This document shows, piece after piece, positions 10,566 to 21,123 of a DNA stretch of 64,000 bases (position 1 is its first letter; the number at the start of each line of letters is the position of its first letter). The DNA is taken from assembly GCA_002282715.1 (NCBI GenBank), contig NCKC01000001.1, positions 1 through 64,000 on the forward strand. The letters run 5' to 3'. The notes below the pieces were generated by a model that had not been told where the DNA came from, made no database searches, and saw only the letters and a list, made by a program, of their open reading frames with translations. Position numbers and translations under genes: made by a program. This DNA is from Halothiobacillus sp. 15-55-196 (lineage in GTDB: Bacteria; Pseudomonadota; Gammaproteobacteria; Halothiobacillales; Halothiobacillaceae).

Positions 10566-10681
10566 GGGTGGCATCCCGCACCCGCCGATCTCCGGCGCCC
10601 AAGGCAACCGTTACCGTTGCTCCCTTCCGGGCCTGGCGGGGTTCACGGCGCATTGTCGCGAAGGGACGAATACGGAACACC
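10566..10681 (-). ncRNA. ffs: Signal recognition particle 4.5S RNA
   Basis: The reverse strand carries the conserved SRP RNA apical domain: GAACCCCGCCAGGCCCGGAA followed by GGGAGCAACGGTAACGG. This includes the GGAA tetraloop region and the asymmetric AGCA internal loop that bind Ffh. The far end, GGGTGCGGGATGCCACC, can partly pair with a GGTGTTCCGTATTCG segment at the start, giving a rod of roughly 115 nt, typical of the small bacterial form without an Alu domain. The limits come from this pairing and are good to a few bases. It lies in the hisC-dnaX gap; an ffs-dnaX-ybaB-recR order is common. Confidence 0.92.
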
Positions 10682-10766
10682 ATAGAAACCATCTTCCGTT
10701 CGAAAAATGGAACGTGATGATAACACGCCAAGGGCGCAGAGACCATCGTCCACATGAAACGAGAAC

Positions 10767-11876
10767 TCAATTACTCAAGCCCATCGCTGTGCCCGTCACT
10801 ACATCAAGTGCCGTGAGGAGGCACTGATTTTCTTCAGGCGTGCCCACCGTGATCCGCAGAAATTCGGCAATTCGAGGCTTGTTGAAGTGGCGAACTATCA
10901 CACCCTGCTGGCGTAACCCAAGATAAAGCTGCTCACCACCCAGCTTGGGATGACGCGCAAAGACGAAATTGGCACCGGATGGCAGCACAGTAAACCCGCG
11001 CGAAACAAGCGCCTTGGTCAGTGCTTCCCTCGCGTCGATAATGTGCGCACGGGTTTGTGCAAAGTAGGCTTCATCCTCGAAAGCAGCTTTCGCTCCAGCC
11101 AAGGCCAGACGATCCAGAGGATAGGAATTGAAACTGTCCTTGACGCGCACCAAGGCCTCGATTAAATCGGGCTGCCCCAGCGCCAACCCGACACGCAAGC
11201 CTGCCAAAGAACGAGACTTTGATAGCGATTGCGTCACCAGAACATTCGGATAGCGGTCGATCAGGGCGACTGCCGACTCGCCGCCAAAATCGATATAGGC
11301 TTCATCGATCACCACGACCACACCCGGTTGTCCGGCAACGATCTGTTCGATTTGTGCAAGGGAAAGCAGGCGCCCGGTCGGTGCATTCGGGTTGGGGAAG
11401 ATTATCCCGCCAATCGACGGCTGTTCACTCTGGGCGTAATCGGCAACCTGAATAGCCAGATCCGCATCAAGCGGAACCAACCGGTAATCAATACCGTACA
11501 ACGCGCAGTAAACCGGATAGAAGCTGTAACTGATGTCGGGAAAGAGAATGGGTTTTTCATGCGCGAGCAAGGCTTGGAAAACAAACGCCAGAACCTCGTC
11601 GGAACCATTACCGACGAACACTTGATCGGGCGTCAAGCGGTAGTAATCGGCGATCGTTTCACGCAAGGCTTGCGCGGTTGGATCGGGATAGAGGCGCAAG
11701 CTCTCGTTCAAAACAGATTCAATCGCCGTAATGACCTTGGGTGACGGGCCATACGGGTTTTCGTTGGTATTGAGCTTGATCAGGCGCTGACCATCCGGAC
11801 GGGCACCCTTGGGCTGCTCACCGGGAACATAGGGCGTCAATCCGCCAACCAAACGCGACCAAAACGGCGAACTCAT
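10767..11876 (-). CDS. hisC: Histidinol-phosphate aminotransferase
   Basis: PLP-dependent transamination of imidazole-acetol phosphate to histidinol phosphate. The 369-residue protein has [14 protein letters not shown] near the N-terminus, GNGSDEVL for cofactor phosphate binding, [22 protein letters not shown] and the PLP-binding lysine Lys220 in [14 protein letters not shown]. It follows hisD by 61 bases in a partial his operon (hisG-hisD-hisC); the other histidine genes are not in this window. Confidence 0.95.
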   Translation of the reverse strand: MSSPFWSRLVGGLTPYVPGEQPKGARPDGQRLIKLNTNENPYGPSPKVITAIESVLNESLRLYPDPTAQALRETIADYYRLTPDQVFVGNGSDEVLAFVFQALLAHEKPILFPDISYSFYPVYCALYGIDYRLVPLDADLAIQVADYAQSEQPSIGGIIFPNPNAPTGRLLSLAQIEQIVAGQPGVVVVIDEAYIDFGGESAVALIDRYPNVLVTQSLSKSRSLAGLRVGLALGQPDLIEALVRVKDSFNSYPLDRLALAGAKAAFEDEAYFAQTRAHIIDAREALTKALVSRGFTVLPSGANFVFARHPKLGGEQLYLGLRQQGVIVRHFNKPRIAEFLRITVGTPEENQCLLTALDVVTGTAMGLSN

Positions 11877-11937
11877 CGCAGACTCCCCTGCCCCACGCTG
11901 CCCGGCCCGGCACCAAACTCAGATTTCGTTTGATTCA

Positions 11938-13239
11938 TCAGCGGTGATCCTTGACCCGGTAACGAGCCGAAGCACCGTGGGCGTACAGCCCTTCAGATTC
12001 TGCCAGAACCTCGGCCAATGCACCGAGAACCGCGCTGCCCTGTGCCGAACACTGGATAATGCTCGAACGCTTCTGGAAGTCGTACACCCCCAATGGCGAA
12101 GAAAACCGCGCGGTGCCGGAAGTCGGCAGGACATGGTTCGGGCCAGCGCAGTAATCGCCCAGGGCCTCGGCGGTATATTTACCGACAAAAATCGCACCGG
12201 CGTGGCGAATCTCAGGCAAACGCTGCTCGGCGCCTTCGAACGACAACTCAAGATGCTCCGGCGCAATGCGATTGGCCAATTCGATGGCCGCATCCATGTC
12301 CGGCACGTGAATCAACGCACCCCGATTGGTCAGTGCCGTGCGGATGATGGACGCGCGCGGCTGATCCGCCAGCAACTTTTCAATGGAGGCCGTTACCTGA
12401 TCGAGAAATTGGGCATCGGGAGAAATCAGGATGGATTGCGCCTGCTCATCGTGTTCGGCCTGCGAGAACAAATCCATCGCGATCCAGTCGGGATCGGTCT
12501 TGCCGTCACAGATAATCAGAATTTCCGAAGGTCCGGCGATCATGTCGATGCCCACCTTGCCGAACACCGCACGCTTCGCTGCTGCGACATAAATATTGCC
12601 GGGGCCGACGATCTTGTCGACCGGTGGTACGGTCGCCGTGCCATAGGCCAGGGCGGCAATCGCCTGAGCCCCGCCGATGCGGAAAATACGGTCGACACCG
12701 GCGACGTGTGCAGCAGCGAGCACGGTGTCGTTGACGATCCCATCCGGGGTCGGCACCACCATGATCAGTTCGCGGACACCGGCCACCTTGGCGGGGATCG
12801 CGTTCATCAAGACCGATGAGGGATACGCCGCCTTGCCGCCGGGCACGTACAGGCCCGCCCGATCCAGCGGGCTGATCTGCTGCCCCAAGACCGTACCGTC
12901 TGCTTCGGTGAACTGCCATGAAGCCATCTTTTGATGTTCGGCATAGGCACGGATACGCGCCGCTGCCTGAGTCAGAGCAGCCAGCAGTTCGGGCGATGTG
13001 CGAGCAGCCGATGCATCGATTTCTTCACGGGTGAATGCCAAGGCGTCTGCCGTCGGCAGGTCGAGCCGATCGAACTTCGCGGTATAACGCAACAACGCGA
13101 CGTCGCCTTCGTCACGAATCGCCTGGATGATCTCGTCAACCGTGGCCTGTACGGAGGCATCGGCAACACTCGACCAGTCGAGCAATTTCTGTAGGTTGGC
13201 AGAAAAATCAGGGGCTAACGCATTTAATCGCTTCATCAT
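11938..13239 (-). CDS. hisD: Histidinol dehydrogenase
   Basis: Catalyses the last two oxidations of histidine synthesis, histidinol to histidine, with NAD and a zinc ion. The 433-residue protein carries [36 protein letters not shown] and [15 protein letters not shown]. It also has [15 protein letters not shown], with the zinc ligand and catalytic His region, and [20 protein letters not shown] near the C-terminus. Its ATG overlaps the hisG stop codon by four bases, indicating translational coupling. Confidence 0.97.
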   Translation of the reverse strand: MMKRLNALAPDFSANLQKLLDWSSVADASVQATVDEIIQAIRDEGDVALLRYTAKFDRLDLPTADALAFTREEIDASAARTSPELLAALTQAAARIRAYAEHQKMASWQFTEADGTVLGQQISPLDRAGLYVPGGKAAYPSSVLMNAIPAKVAGVRELIMVVPTPDGIVNDTVLAAAHVAGVDRIFRIGGAQAIAALAYGTATVPPVDKIVGPGNIYVAAAKRAVFGKVGIDMIAGPSEILIICDGKTDPDWIAMDLFSQAEHDEQAQSILISPDAQFLDQVTASIEKLLADQPRASIIRTALTNRGALIHVPDMDAAIELANRIAPEHLELSFEGAEQRLPEIRHAGAIFVGKYTAEALGDYCAGPNHVLPTSGTARFSSPLGVYDFQKRSSIIQCSAQGSAVLGALAEVLAESEGLYAHGASARYRVKDHR

Positions 13240-13886
13240 GCTGAAGTGTCCTCCGCAGCCAGGTATTCATCGAGTTGGCGCACCAGATCAGCAATTTCGT
13301 GATGCTTCAATTTCTGGGCCGCGCGATTGACAATCAGCCGGGAGGAAATATCGGCAATGTGCAGCAAGGGCTCAAGGCCATTTGCACGCAAGGTATTTCC
13401 GGTATCGACCACATCGACGATACAATCGGCTAAATTAACCAGTGGCGCGAGTTCCATCGAGCCGTACAGCTTGATCAACTCGACCTGACGCCCTTGTTCG
13501 GCGAAGTAGCATTCCGCCGAATGCGTGTACTTGGTCGCCACGCGCAGTCGACCGGGCTGGTTGGTTGAGCCGGGCTTGCCCGCCACCATCAACTTGCAAC
13601 GGGCAATATTCAGATCAAGCAATTCAAACAAGCCCTCACCACCGTGCTCCATGAGTACATCCTTACCGGCCACGCCCAGATCCGCCGCACCATATTGAAC
13701 GTAGGTAGGCACATCGGATGCACGCAAAATCAACAGCTTGATATGCGGTTGGTTCGTATCCAGAATCAGCTTGCGTGTCGTTTCCGGATCATCCTTCGGC
13801 ATGATGCCAACGTGGGCCAGCAGGGGCAGGGTGTCCTTGAAAATACGGCCTTTGGAAAGCGCGATGATAATGTTTTGCTGACTCAT
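13236..13886 (-). CDS. hisG: ATP phosphoribosyltransferase, short form
   Basis: First enzyme of histidine synthesis, joining ATP and PRPP. At 216 residues it is the short HisG type, lacking the C-terminal ACT-like regulatory domain; this type normally needs the partner HisZ, which is not in this window. Family features include [15 protein letters not shown] at the N-terminus, [19 protein letters not shown], and the PRPP-binding [18 protein letters not shown]. It lies 31 bases after murA and overlaps hisD by four bases. The murA-hisG-hisD-hisC order is common in gammaproteobacteria. Confidence 0.96.
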   Translation of the reverse strand: MSQQNIIIALSKGRIFKDTLPLLAHVGIMPKDDPETTRKLILDTNQPHIKLLILRASDVPTYVQYGAADLGVAGKDVLMEHGGEGLFELLDLNIARCKLMVAGKPGSTNQPGRLRVATKYTHSAECYFAEQGRQVELIKLYGSMELAPLVNLADCIVDVVDTGNTLRANGLEPLLHIADISSRLIVNRAAQKLKHHEIADLVRQLDEYLAAEDTSA

Positions 13887-13917
13887 ACGACTCTAATCAC
13901 TCGTTTTTTCCAATGGA

Positions 13918-15177
<1,260 letters not shown>

Positions 15178-15186
15178 TTAATTTTA

Positions 15187-15195
15187 TTTATACCA
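15187..15195 (-). promoter_or_regulatory. Possible extended -10 promoter element directly before murA
   Basis: On the minus strand the sequence TGGTATAAA matches an extended -10 (TGn plus a TATAAT-like hexamer). Its 3' edge is only nine bases from the murA ATG, so a transcript starting at the usual distance would have a leader of about zero to three bases. No good -35 and no Shine-Dalgarno sequence are visible. The run could instead be AT-rich spacer without promoter activity. Confidence 0.3.
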
Positions 15196-15235
15196 GTATC
15201 GGGCTCAAAAACGACCGGGCACAGACGCGGATGTT

Positions 15236-15589
15236 CTATGACACCCCTTCGACGACCATCCAATCGTCCAGATCGTAGACACGCATCATGGCGAGCATGG
15301 CCTTGGGTGGGTGAGTGTAGCGCACTGTGACCGATTGCGCTGCAGCCTCGGCCTGCCATCCCAGCAAAAACGCGAGCCCTGCGGTATCGATACGCCCCAC
15401 GGAACCTAGGGCAATTTCAAGCCGGGTGCCGGGTGTTTGCCCGTCCGGCATGGGCAAACTGAAATCGCCCAGCGATTCAATAGAGGAACGAAGCAGGTCA
15501 CCCTGCACACGGACGCGCCCGGCCTCGCGCACGAAGCGCAGGGCTTCTGCCTGCACCAAGGACGAATCTGACGAACTCGAATCAGCCAT
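15236..15589 (-). CDS. mlaB: STAS domain protein MlaB
   Basis: Cytoplasmic STAS-domain subunit that binds the MlaF ATPase and stabilises the MlaFEDB transporter. The 117-residue protein has the STAS core GSVGRIDTAGLAFLLGWQAE, including the conserved Thr after Asp that MlaB uses, and a C-terminal helix region RVYDLDDWMVV. Its start overlaps the end of mlaC by eight bases. Last Mla gene of the operon, 58 bases before murA. Confidence 0.85.
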   Translation of the reverse strand: MADSSSSDSSLVQAEALRFVREAGRVRVQGDLLRSSIESLGDFSLPMPDGQTPGTRLEIALGSVGRIDTAGLAFLLGWQAEAAAQSVTVRYTHPPKAMLAMMRVYDLDDWMVVEGVS

Positions 15590-16223
15590 TATTCTGCTTT
15601 TTCAGAGTGGAAATCAGACTATCCAGTCCTTTTTGCTGAATCGTCTGAGCGAAGCTTGAACGGTAATTATTGACCAGGCTGATGCCATCGATCACCACAT
15701 CGTAAGCCTTCCAGTGGCCATCGACGGCAGCCAGACGATAATCGACCGGTACCGGCCCCAAATCGCCACCGGAAACCACGGACAGGACTTCTATTTCATC
15801 TTTGTCCGATCCCGGTTTGGTTCCTGTTACCTTGATCGTCTGATTCCCCAGTTTGGACAGGGGACCGGCATAGGTGCGAACCAGCAGACGCTTGAATTGC
15901 TCGGTAAACGCCGCCTTTTGACTGGCAGAAGCCGTGCGCCAGTAGCGCCCCAGAACCAGTCGGCTCATGCGTTCCGAATCCACTTCAGGCAGCAAGGTTT
16001 TGTCTACGATCTCAAGCAATACGCCCGGGTCCTTCTCCACATCTGCCTGTTTATCTGCAATTTCATGGATGACTTGGTCAGCGGTACGCTGAACCAGATC
16101 CATGGCGGCTTCCTTGGTCAGGCTGTCAGCCAATGCAGCCACCGGAACCAAACCGGAAATTAGCAGCCCACCGATCAGGATCGCATTCAAACAAAGGCGA
16201 CGACGCCAGTTCACTGTATTCAT
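15582..16223 (-). CDS. mlaC: Periplasmic phospholipid-binding protein MlaC
   Basis: Soluble periplasmic shuttle that carries phospholipid between inner- and outer-membrane Mla parts. The 213-residue protein starts with a signal peptide (hydrophobic ILIGGLLISGLVPVAALA, cleavage near residue 32). It then follows the MlaC/Ttg2D pattern: SRLVLGRYWRTASASQKAAF, FKRLLVRTYAGPLSKL and KAYDVVIDGISLVNNYRSSF. Its ATG overlaps the stop of the TolC-like gene by four bases and its end overlaps mlaB, so it is embedded in a coupled operon. Confidence 0.93.
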   Translation of the reverse strand: MNTVNWRRRLCLNAILIGGLLISGLVPVAALADSLTKEAAMDLVQRTADQVIHEIADKQADVEKDPGVLLEIVDKTLLPEVDSERMSRLVLGRYWRTASASQKAAFTEQFKRLLVRTYAGPLSKLGNQTIKVTGTKPGSDKDEIEVLSVVSGGDLGPVPVDYRLAAVDGHWKAYDVVIDGISLVNNYRSSFAQTIQQKGLDSLISTLKKQNNG

Positions 16224-17581
16224 TGGGGATAATCTCCTGTAGCTACCCGAAGCTGGGCCACTTGCATATTGAAATCATTGACGGCTTTGAGGTAATCGAC
16301 CTGTGTGGATGTATTCCCGGCTACGGCCATACCCAGTATGCCCCCATCGACCAAGCCGGCCTGAAAATCGAGGAAGCTGCTGATCATCCAACGTTTGGAT
16401 GCAACACGCGCCTTTTCGAGCGCTTGAATCTGAGCATGTAACGACGCCATATTCCGGTAGGCTTCCGTCACCTGATAGGGAATCCCGACCTGAGCCAGTT
16501 GCGCCTTGGCGACGGCACCGCGCAACTCGGCCTCGGCACTACTTACATTGGCATTGAGCACACCGGGATTGAAATCCCATTTGATGCCGATGACCGGCGT
16601 GGCAAACGCCGAGTTGAGCGGGTCGTAGATATAGGGATTGTCCAGCCGATCACGCCCCGGCGTGTACTGAGCTTGCGCCATGACACCCGCGTAAATGTTC
16701 GGGTAACGCTCTGCCTTGCGTGCCTGAACATAGGATCGCAAGGCGGCCAGACCGGATTCGGCCATATGCATCTCGGGGCGATTGGCCAGCGCTTCGTTGG
16801 AAAACTGCTTTAAGCTGCCATCGGGCATCGTGACCGGTGTGATGTGGTCATCGGCCACGGTCAGCGGATCATCGATCGGCACACCGATGATGGTTTTGAG
16901 CCCGGCCAATGCAATCTGCTCGACGCCGGTGGCCTCAGCGATATATTTGTCCATCAAACCCAGGCCGTTTTGCAATGCATAGAGATCCCGCATCGAACCA
17001 TTACCGGAATCCACTTTTTTCTTTAGTGGCGCCTCGGCATCGGCCAGCTGATGGCGCACACCGACTAGGAACTGCCGGGTGTCGCGGGCAGTCAGGTAGC
17101 CATAATAGGCGCGTCGAACCGTAAGCCAGGTCTGGCCCTTGGCCAGTGCAACCTCATCGGATTTGAGCTGTTTGTTGTATTTTGCCGCCGTCATGTAATT
17201 CGAGAGCTTGCCGAAGGTGTACAACGGCTTGATGATCGAAGCGGTAATGCCCGAAGTCACCGTGATGCCATCGTTGATGGTATTGCCATCGTCGCGCAGC
17301 GTGCATCCACCCGCCGGGCAGCTGTTGGTGCCATTCGTGAACAAACCATCACTGGCCCTGGGTGCCAGCGCAGCATACAAATTGACGCTGGCACGAATTC
17401 CGCCCTCGCCTTCAACTTTTTGAATCAAAGCCTGAGCCGCAGCCACGTTCGCGCGCTGCTCTTCAATGCGCGGATCGGCATTCAGGGCCATTTGGGTGGC
17501 CTGCTCGAGGTTGACGGTCTGCGCCTGTGCCATGCCGCTGAACGCGGCCAAGGCCAAAAATATCAGGTGCGTTTTTCTCAT
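16220..17581 (-). CDS. TolC-family outer membrane protein embedded in the mla operon
   Basis: A 453-residue outer-membrane factor-like protein with an N-terminal signal peptide (cleavage after AQA near residue 21). It has repeated alanine/glutamine-rich helical segments and two pseudo-repeats beginning near LEQATQMALNADPRIEEQ and SNEALANRPEMHMAESGL, typical of TolC/OprM channels. An unusual pair, Cys88 and Cys93 in CPAGGC, sits in what should be the first strand/loop region. It overlaps mlaD and mlaC by four bases at either end, so it is translationally coupled to both. No pump or adaptor gene is adjacent. In many betaproteobacterial operons this slot holds mlaA/vacJ. A role as outer-membrane partner of the Mla pathway is inference. 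Confidence 0.85.
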   Translation of the reverse strand: MRKTHLIFLALAAFSGMAQAQTVNLEQATQMALNADPRIEEQRANVAAAQALIQKVEGEGGIRASVNLYAALAPRASDGLFTNGTNSCPAGGCTLRDDGNTINDGITVTSGITASIIKPLYTFGKLSNYMTAAKYNKQLKSDEVALAKGQTWLTVRRAYYGYLTARDTRQFLVGVRHQLADAEAPLKKKVDSGNGSMRDLYALQNGLGLMDKYIAEATGVEQIALAGLKTIIGVPIDDPLTVADDHITPVTMPDGSLKQFSNEALANRPEMHMAESGLAALRSYVQARKAERYPNIYAGVMAQAQYTPGRDRLDNPYIYDPLNSAFATPVIGIKWDFNPGVLNANVSSAEAELRGAVAKAQLAQVGIPYQVTEAYRNMASLHAQIQALEKARVASKRWMISSFLDFQAGLVDGGILGMAVAGNTSTQVDYLKAVNDFNMQVAQLRVATGDYPQ

Positions 17582-18042
17582 TGCGCTGCTGCCTTGTTGA
17601 ATAAAAATTTTGAGATTACTTTTTCCAGAATGACGGCTGATTGTGTCATCGTGATTTTATCGCCATTTTTTAGCACCTTCGTATCGCCACCGGGCGAAAT
17701 TTCGATGTACTGGGCGCCCAACAGTCCGGCAGTGTAGATACTGGCGAACGAATCCTTCGGCAGATTATTGTATTGCGAACTGATGACCATGGTCACCACG
17801 GCCTCGAAGGTATTTGGATCGATCTTAATGTGGGAAACCCGCCCGATCGTAACGCCCGCCATCTTGATCGGTGAACGATCCGTCAGGCCGCCGATGTTGT
17901 CGAACTCGGCTGTGAGCGTATAACCCGAAACCGAGCTGGTGCCAAAATCGCTCCATTTGAGTGTCAGCACGAGCAAAGCGGCAATCCCGGCCAGCACGAA
18001 GGCACCAACCACCATTTCAATTCCACGTTGTGCATTCATCAT
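17578..18042 (-). CDS. mlaD: MCE-domain substrate-binding protein MlaD
   Basis: Inner-membrane-anchored periplasmic MCE protein that forms a hexameric ring on the MlaE permease. The 154-residue protein has one N-terminal membrane helix (EMVVGAFVLAGIAALLVLTL) and one MCE domain: TAEFDNIGGLTDRSPIKMAG, VTIGRVSHIKID and TAGLLGAQYIEISPGG. It ends with an amphipathic tail that could line the central pore. Adjacent to mlaE with no gap and overlapping the TolC-like gene. Confidence 0.95.
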   Translation of the reverse strand: MMNAQRGIEMVVGAFVLAGIAALLVLTLKWSDFGTSSVSGYTLTAEFDNIGGLTDRSPIKMAGVTIGRVSHIKIDPNTFEAVVTMVISSQYNNLPKDSFASIYTAGLLGAQYIEISPGGDTKVLKNGDKITMTQSAVILEKVISKFLFNKAAAQ

Positions 18043-18843
18043 TCAGGCCCCAAACATCCAGGCGGTCAAAATAAAATCCAGTCCCAGCACACTGAGCGAG
18101 CTCAGCACCACGGTTCGCGTGGTCGCGCGGGAAATCCCCAGCGACGTCGGTTCTGCATTAAAACCTTCAAAAACGGCAATCAAACCAATGACGGCACCAA
18201 AAACCAGGCTCTTGATCACGCCATTGAGCACATCGTCCACGGGTTGCATCTGCTGCTGGATTTGCCCCCAGTACGAGGCAGGATCAACACCCAGCACAAC
18301 CACTCCGATGAAGTAGCCGCCAGCAATCCCCACGAGGGAGAACAACCCGGCCAGCAAGGGCATGGAAAATACCGCCCCCCAAAACCGTGGTGCCACGACC
18401 CGACGGAGCGGGTCCACGGCCATCATTTCCATGGCAGAAAGCTGCTCGGTGGTTTTCATCAAGGCGATCTCCGCAGTGACGGCGGAACCCGCCCGACCGG
18501 CGAACAGCAAAGCCGTTACGACCGGCCCGAGCTCCCGAACCAGCGATAAGGCCACCATCACGCCCAGCGATTCGGTCGCATTGAACTTGGAGAGAATATT
18601 GTAGCCCTGCAAACCCAGCACCAGACCAACAAACCCACCGGAAATCAGAATAATGACCAAGGATAGAACGCCAATCGCGTATAACTCCTGAACGATCAGC
18701 CGGGGGCGTGTCCAGGCCGGCAACAATCGCCACAGCAAATGCCCCGTAAACAGAACCATTTGCCCGGAATGCGCCGCGGCCGCCATAGCAGCCTGCCCGA
18801 GCAGCGCCAAGCCATCGAGAAAAGCGTTACGGTGCCCGTTCAT
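18043..18843 (-). CDS. mlaE: MlaE family ABC transporter permease
   Basis: Integral membrane permease of the Mla phospholipid transporter. The 266-residue protein has five to six hydrophobic segments. It carries the family signature region [20 protein letters not shown] followed by [18 protein letters not shown], then the conserved [13 protein letters not shown]. It begins with an amphipathic N-terminal helix, as in other MlaE proteins. Its start overlaps mlaF by four bases. Confidence 0.96.
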   Translation of the reverse strand: MNGHRNAFLDGLALLGQAAMAAAAHSGQMVLFTGHLLWRLLPAWTRPRLIVQELYAIGVLSLVIILISGGFVGLVLGLQGYNILSKFNATESLGVMVALSLVRELGPVVTALLFAGRAGSAVTAEIALMKTTEQLSAMEMMAVDPLRRVVAPRFWGAVFSMPLLAGLFSLVGIAGGYFIGVVVLGVDPASYWGQIQQQMQPVDDVLNGVIKSLVFGAVIGLIAVFEGFNAEPTSLGISRATTRTVVLSSLSVLGLDFILTAWMFGA

Positions 18844-19703
18844 CGAACCTCCCTGCGTCGACTTGCTGTCGCCGCCCTATCCGGGCGAGGCAGCAAGCCC
18901 AGTGCCTCGGCGAAGTTTCTGGCCGAGCGCTGGCCAAGTTCCGAGTGATCATCGTCCGGTGCGCCTTCGAGAAACTGGCGCAAGAACGTATTGCCCGACA
19001 TCTGCGCGCGCAACGCGTCGGGCGATCCGGACGCCACGATCCGGGCCTGATTGAGCACCACAACGTAGTCAGCAATGGAAAGCGCTTCGGTGACGTCATG
19101 GGAGACCAGCACGCTGGTCAATCCCAAGGCCTGGTTCAGCGAGGCGATCAGTCGCAGAAGCACACCCACATTGATCGGATCCTGCCCCGTAAACGGCTCG
19201 TCGTACAGCATCAATTCGGGGTCGAGCGCCAGTGCACGCGCCAACGCCACCCGACGGGCCATCCCGCCGGACAAAGCCGCCGGCATGTGCCCTGCGGCCT
19301 CAAGCAACCCGACCGCCTGCAATTTCAAGGTCACCATGCGCTGGATCATCGGCTCGGGGAGGCGACTGTGCTCCCGCAGCGGGAAGGCGACATTCTCCGC
19401 GGCAGTAAGATCGGTAAACAATGCGCCGTTCTGAAACAACATACCCAAACGCCGACGCATGGCCAGCAGGGACTTGGACGAAGCGCGTCCCACGTCCAGC
19501 CCATCAACCCGAACCGTGCCCGAATCGGGTTTGATCTGGCCACCAATCAGTCGCAGCAAGGTGGTTTTCCCGGTTCCAGACGGCCCCATGATCGCGGTGA
19601 TCTTTCCGCGTGGAATCGCGATGTTCACGCCATCGAAAATACGATTTTTTCCACGCGAAAAACGCACGTTTTCAAAGGTGATGTAGGAATCGCTCGTCAT
19701 CAT
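18840..19703 (-). CDS. mlaF: ABC transporter ATP-binding protein MlaF
   Basis: ATPase of the Mla phospholipid transporter. Walker A is GPSGTGKTT near residue 40, the signature is [16 protein letters not shown], Walker B runs into [13 protein letters not shown] and the H-loop is SHDVTEALS. At 287 residues it is slightly longer than E. coli MlaF (269), with an extra arginine-rich C-terminal tail. The start overlaps the preceding unknown gene by four bases, tying that gene into the operon. Confidence 0.96.
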   Translation of the reverse strand: MMTSDSYITFENVRFSRGKNRIFDGVNIAIPRGKITAIMGPSGTGKTTLLRLIGGQIKPDSGTVRVDGLDVGRASSKSLLAMRRRLGMLFQNGALFTDLTAAENVAFPLREHSRLPEPMIQRMVTLKLQAVGLLEAAGHMPAALSGGMARRVALARALALDPELMLYDEPFTGQDPINVGVLLRLIASLNQALGLTSVLVSHDVTEALSIADYVVVLNQARIVASGSPDALRAQMSGNTFLRQFLEGAPDDDHSELGQRSARNFAEALGLLPRPDRAATASRRREVR

Positions 19704-20239
19704 AACCCCATCAGCTCGATCAAGGTGCGCAAACGGTCGAGGGTCGGCACCGAGGGTGATTCACCGTCGATACACAACGCACACGGTCCGGCGGGTGCCT
19801 GCTGGACGAATTGCTCGAGCCAAGATTTGATCTGCGCTGGCTGATCGCTACCCGGCATCAGTGCCACGCGTGCGCCGTCGATTCCCTCTGTCTGAGGAGT
19901 CCATACCGGTGTGCTGGACGTGAGAATAATGAGTGGCTGTTCAGGATGAGCCGCCTGCCAGAGATTGGCTTGAGCCGGATCTTCTGCCACCCAGACGGTC
20001 AGCACCGGCTTCGGCGCATCGACAATGGCTGCAAGCATCTCGGCGAGATCTTCATCTCGATCCTCGACCCAGATTACCTGCGTCATCATGGCGAGATAAC
20101 TGTGACGCCAGTCTTCCGGCATCCCATCCGGGTAAAACTCTTGAATTAGGGAAGCCGCGCGCCGATGACGAAAACCCAGGTGTAATTCCTGGATGATCGG
20201 CGTTCGGGTATCGGCTTGGGTCGACTGCGGGTGGGTCAT
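19700..20239 (-). CDS. Hypothetical protein upstream of mlaF
   Basis: A 179-residue protein with no signal peptide or membrane segment. The N-terminal stretch LHLGFRHRR...FYPDGMPEDWRHSYLA is loosely reminiscent of the first strand and FYP...P..W..Y motif of DUF72 proteins, but the rest is too short for a full DUF72 barrel and the link is tentative. The alternating beta/alpha pattern (VLTVWVAEDP, PLIILTSSTPVW, ARVALMPGS) suggests a small Rossmann-like fold. It overlaps the FGE-like gene and mlaF by four bases each, so it is expressed as part of the mla operon. Function unknown. Confidence 0.7.
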   Translation of the reverse strand: MTHPQSTQADTRTPIIQELHLGFRHRRAASLIQEFYPDGMPEDWRHSYLAMMTQVIWVEDRDEDLAEMLAAIVDAPKPVLTVWVAEDPAQANLWQAAHPEQPLIILTSSTPVWTPQTEGIDGARVALMPGSDQPAQIKSWLEQFVQQAPAGPCALCIDGESPSVPTLDRLRTLIELMGL

Positions 20240-21099
20240 GGATAAATCTCACGTAGCAAACGGAAGCCGAGATTCAGGTCAATCTCGTTCTCATGACGCA
20301 GCGCCCGTGACGCGCTTCGGCAAGCCCCGGGACCATCGAACCAAGAACCACCACGCACCACATGAAAATGGCGATGGCGGACATCCGGGCTGCGAAAGGG
20401 CATGTCTCCGACGCGAGGGGTGGCGCGATAGCTGTCACGCCAATGATCGAGCGTGAATTCCTGCATATTGCCGTGCATCTCGAACAGGCCCCAGGCATTG
20501 GGCGGTAAGGTGCCGACTTGCACCGGACGCCCGATACCACAGATAAACAGCCCACGGGTGCAATGCAAACCGCCGGAACAGTTCACCTCTTCCCGACGGA
20601 TTTTATCGCCGAAGCTGAACATGGTCGCGGTGCCCGCCCGCGCTGCGTATTCCCACTCCGCTTCGGTAGGCAGACGATAATGTTGACGCGTTTGTTCTGA
20701 AAGCCAAGCGGCATAGGCCATAGCATCCTTTATGGACACGTTGTATACGGGGAAGTCCAGATCATTCCAGGAATAAGGCCGCGGGCGGCGATGATCGGTC
20801 GCCAACAGAAACTGGTTGTATTCGCGCCGCCGTATCGTGCCCCTTGTCAATGCAAAGGGGCGAGGAAAACTGACTTCGTGCTGCGGCTGTTCACATTTTT
20901 GCACCTGATATTCAGATGCCTTCGCGCCCATGATGAATTCGCCCGCCGGAATGAGGGCAAGTTCGGGTGCCGGAGAGCCATCGACCAACAGATCATGAAA
21001 GAATACATCCCGGTTGAGCGCCTCGGCAGCCTGAACCTGCAGGGCAGAAGCACCAATTGAAGAGGTCACGATCTCAGAACTCAACACCGCAGAATCCAC
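20236..21099 (-). CDS. Formylglycine-generating-enzyme (SUMF1/EgtB/PvdO) family protein
   Basis: A 287-residue FGE-sulfatase domain protein. Family landmarks are IPAGEFIMGAKASEYQVQ, PVYNVSIKDAMAYAAWLSEQ, YRLPTEAEWEYAARAGT, WGLFEMHGNMQEFTLD and VVRGGSWFDGPGACRSASR, with the final GFRLLRE. True FGE enzymes carry two catalytic cysteines in the GGS...C....C segment; here only the second seems present, so sulfatase activation is unlikely. No signal peptide is seen. It starts with GTG preceded by GGGGGTG. It is the first gene of the coupled run that continues into mlaF and may be its promoter-proximal gene. Role in the operon unknown. Confidence 0.85.
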   Translation of the reverse strand: MDSAVLSSEIVTSSIGASALQVQAAEALNRDVFFHDLLVDGSPAPELALIPAGEFIMGAKASEYQVQKCEQPQHEVSFPRPFALTRGTIRRREYNQFLLATDHRRPRPYSWNDLDFPVYNVSIKDAMAYAAWLSEQTRQHYRLPTEAEWEYAARAGTATMFSFGDKIRREEVNCSGGLHCTRGLFICGIGRPVQVGTLPPNAWGLFEMHGNMQEFTLDHWRDSYRATPRVGDMPFRSPDVRHRHFHVVRGGSWFDGPGACRSASRALRHENEIDLNLGFRLLREIYP

Positions 21100-21123
21100 C
21101 GCAAAACACCCCCGTAAAATTCA

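Noticed and set aside
20236-21099. True sulfatase-activating formylglycine-generating enzyme
   Set aside because: One of the two catalytic cysteines appears missing and no sulfatase gene is adjacent; only the fold family is claimed.
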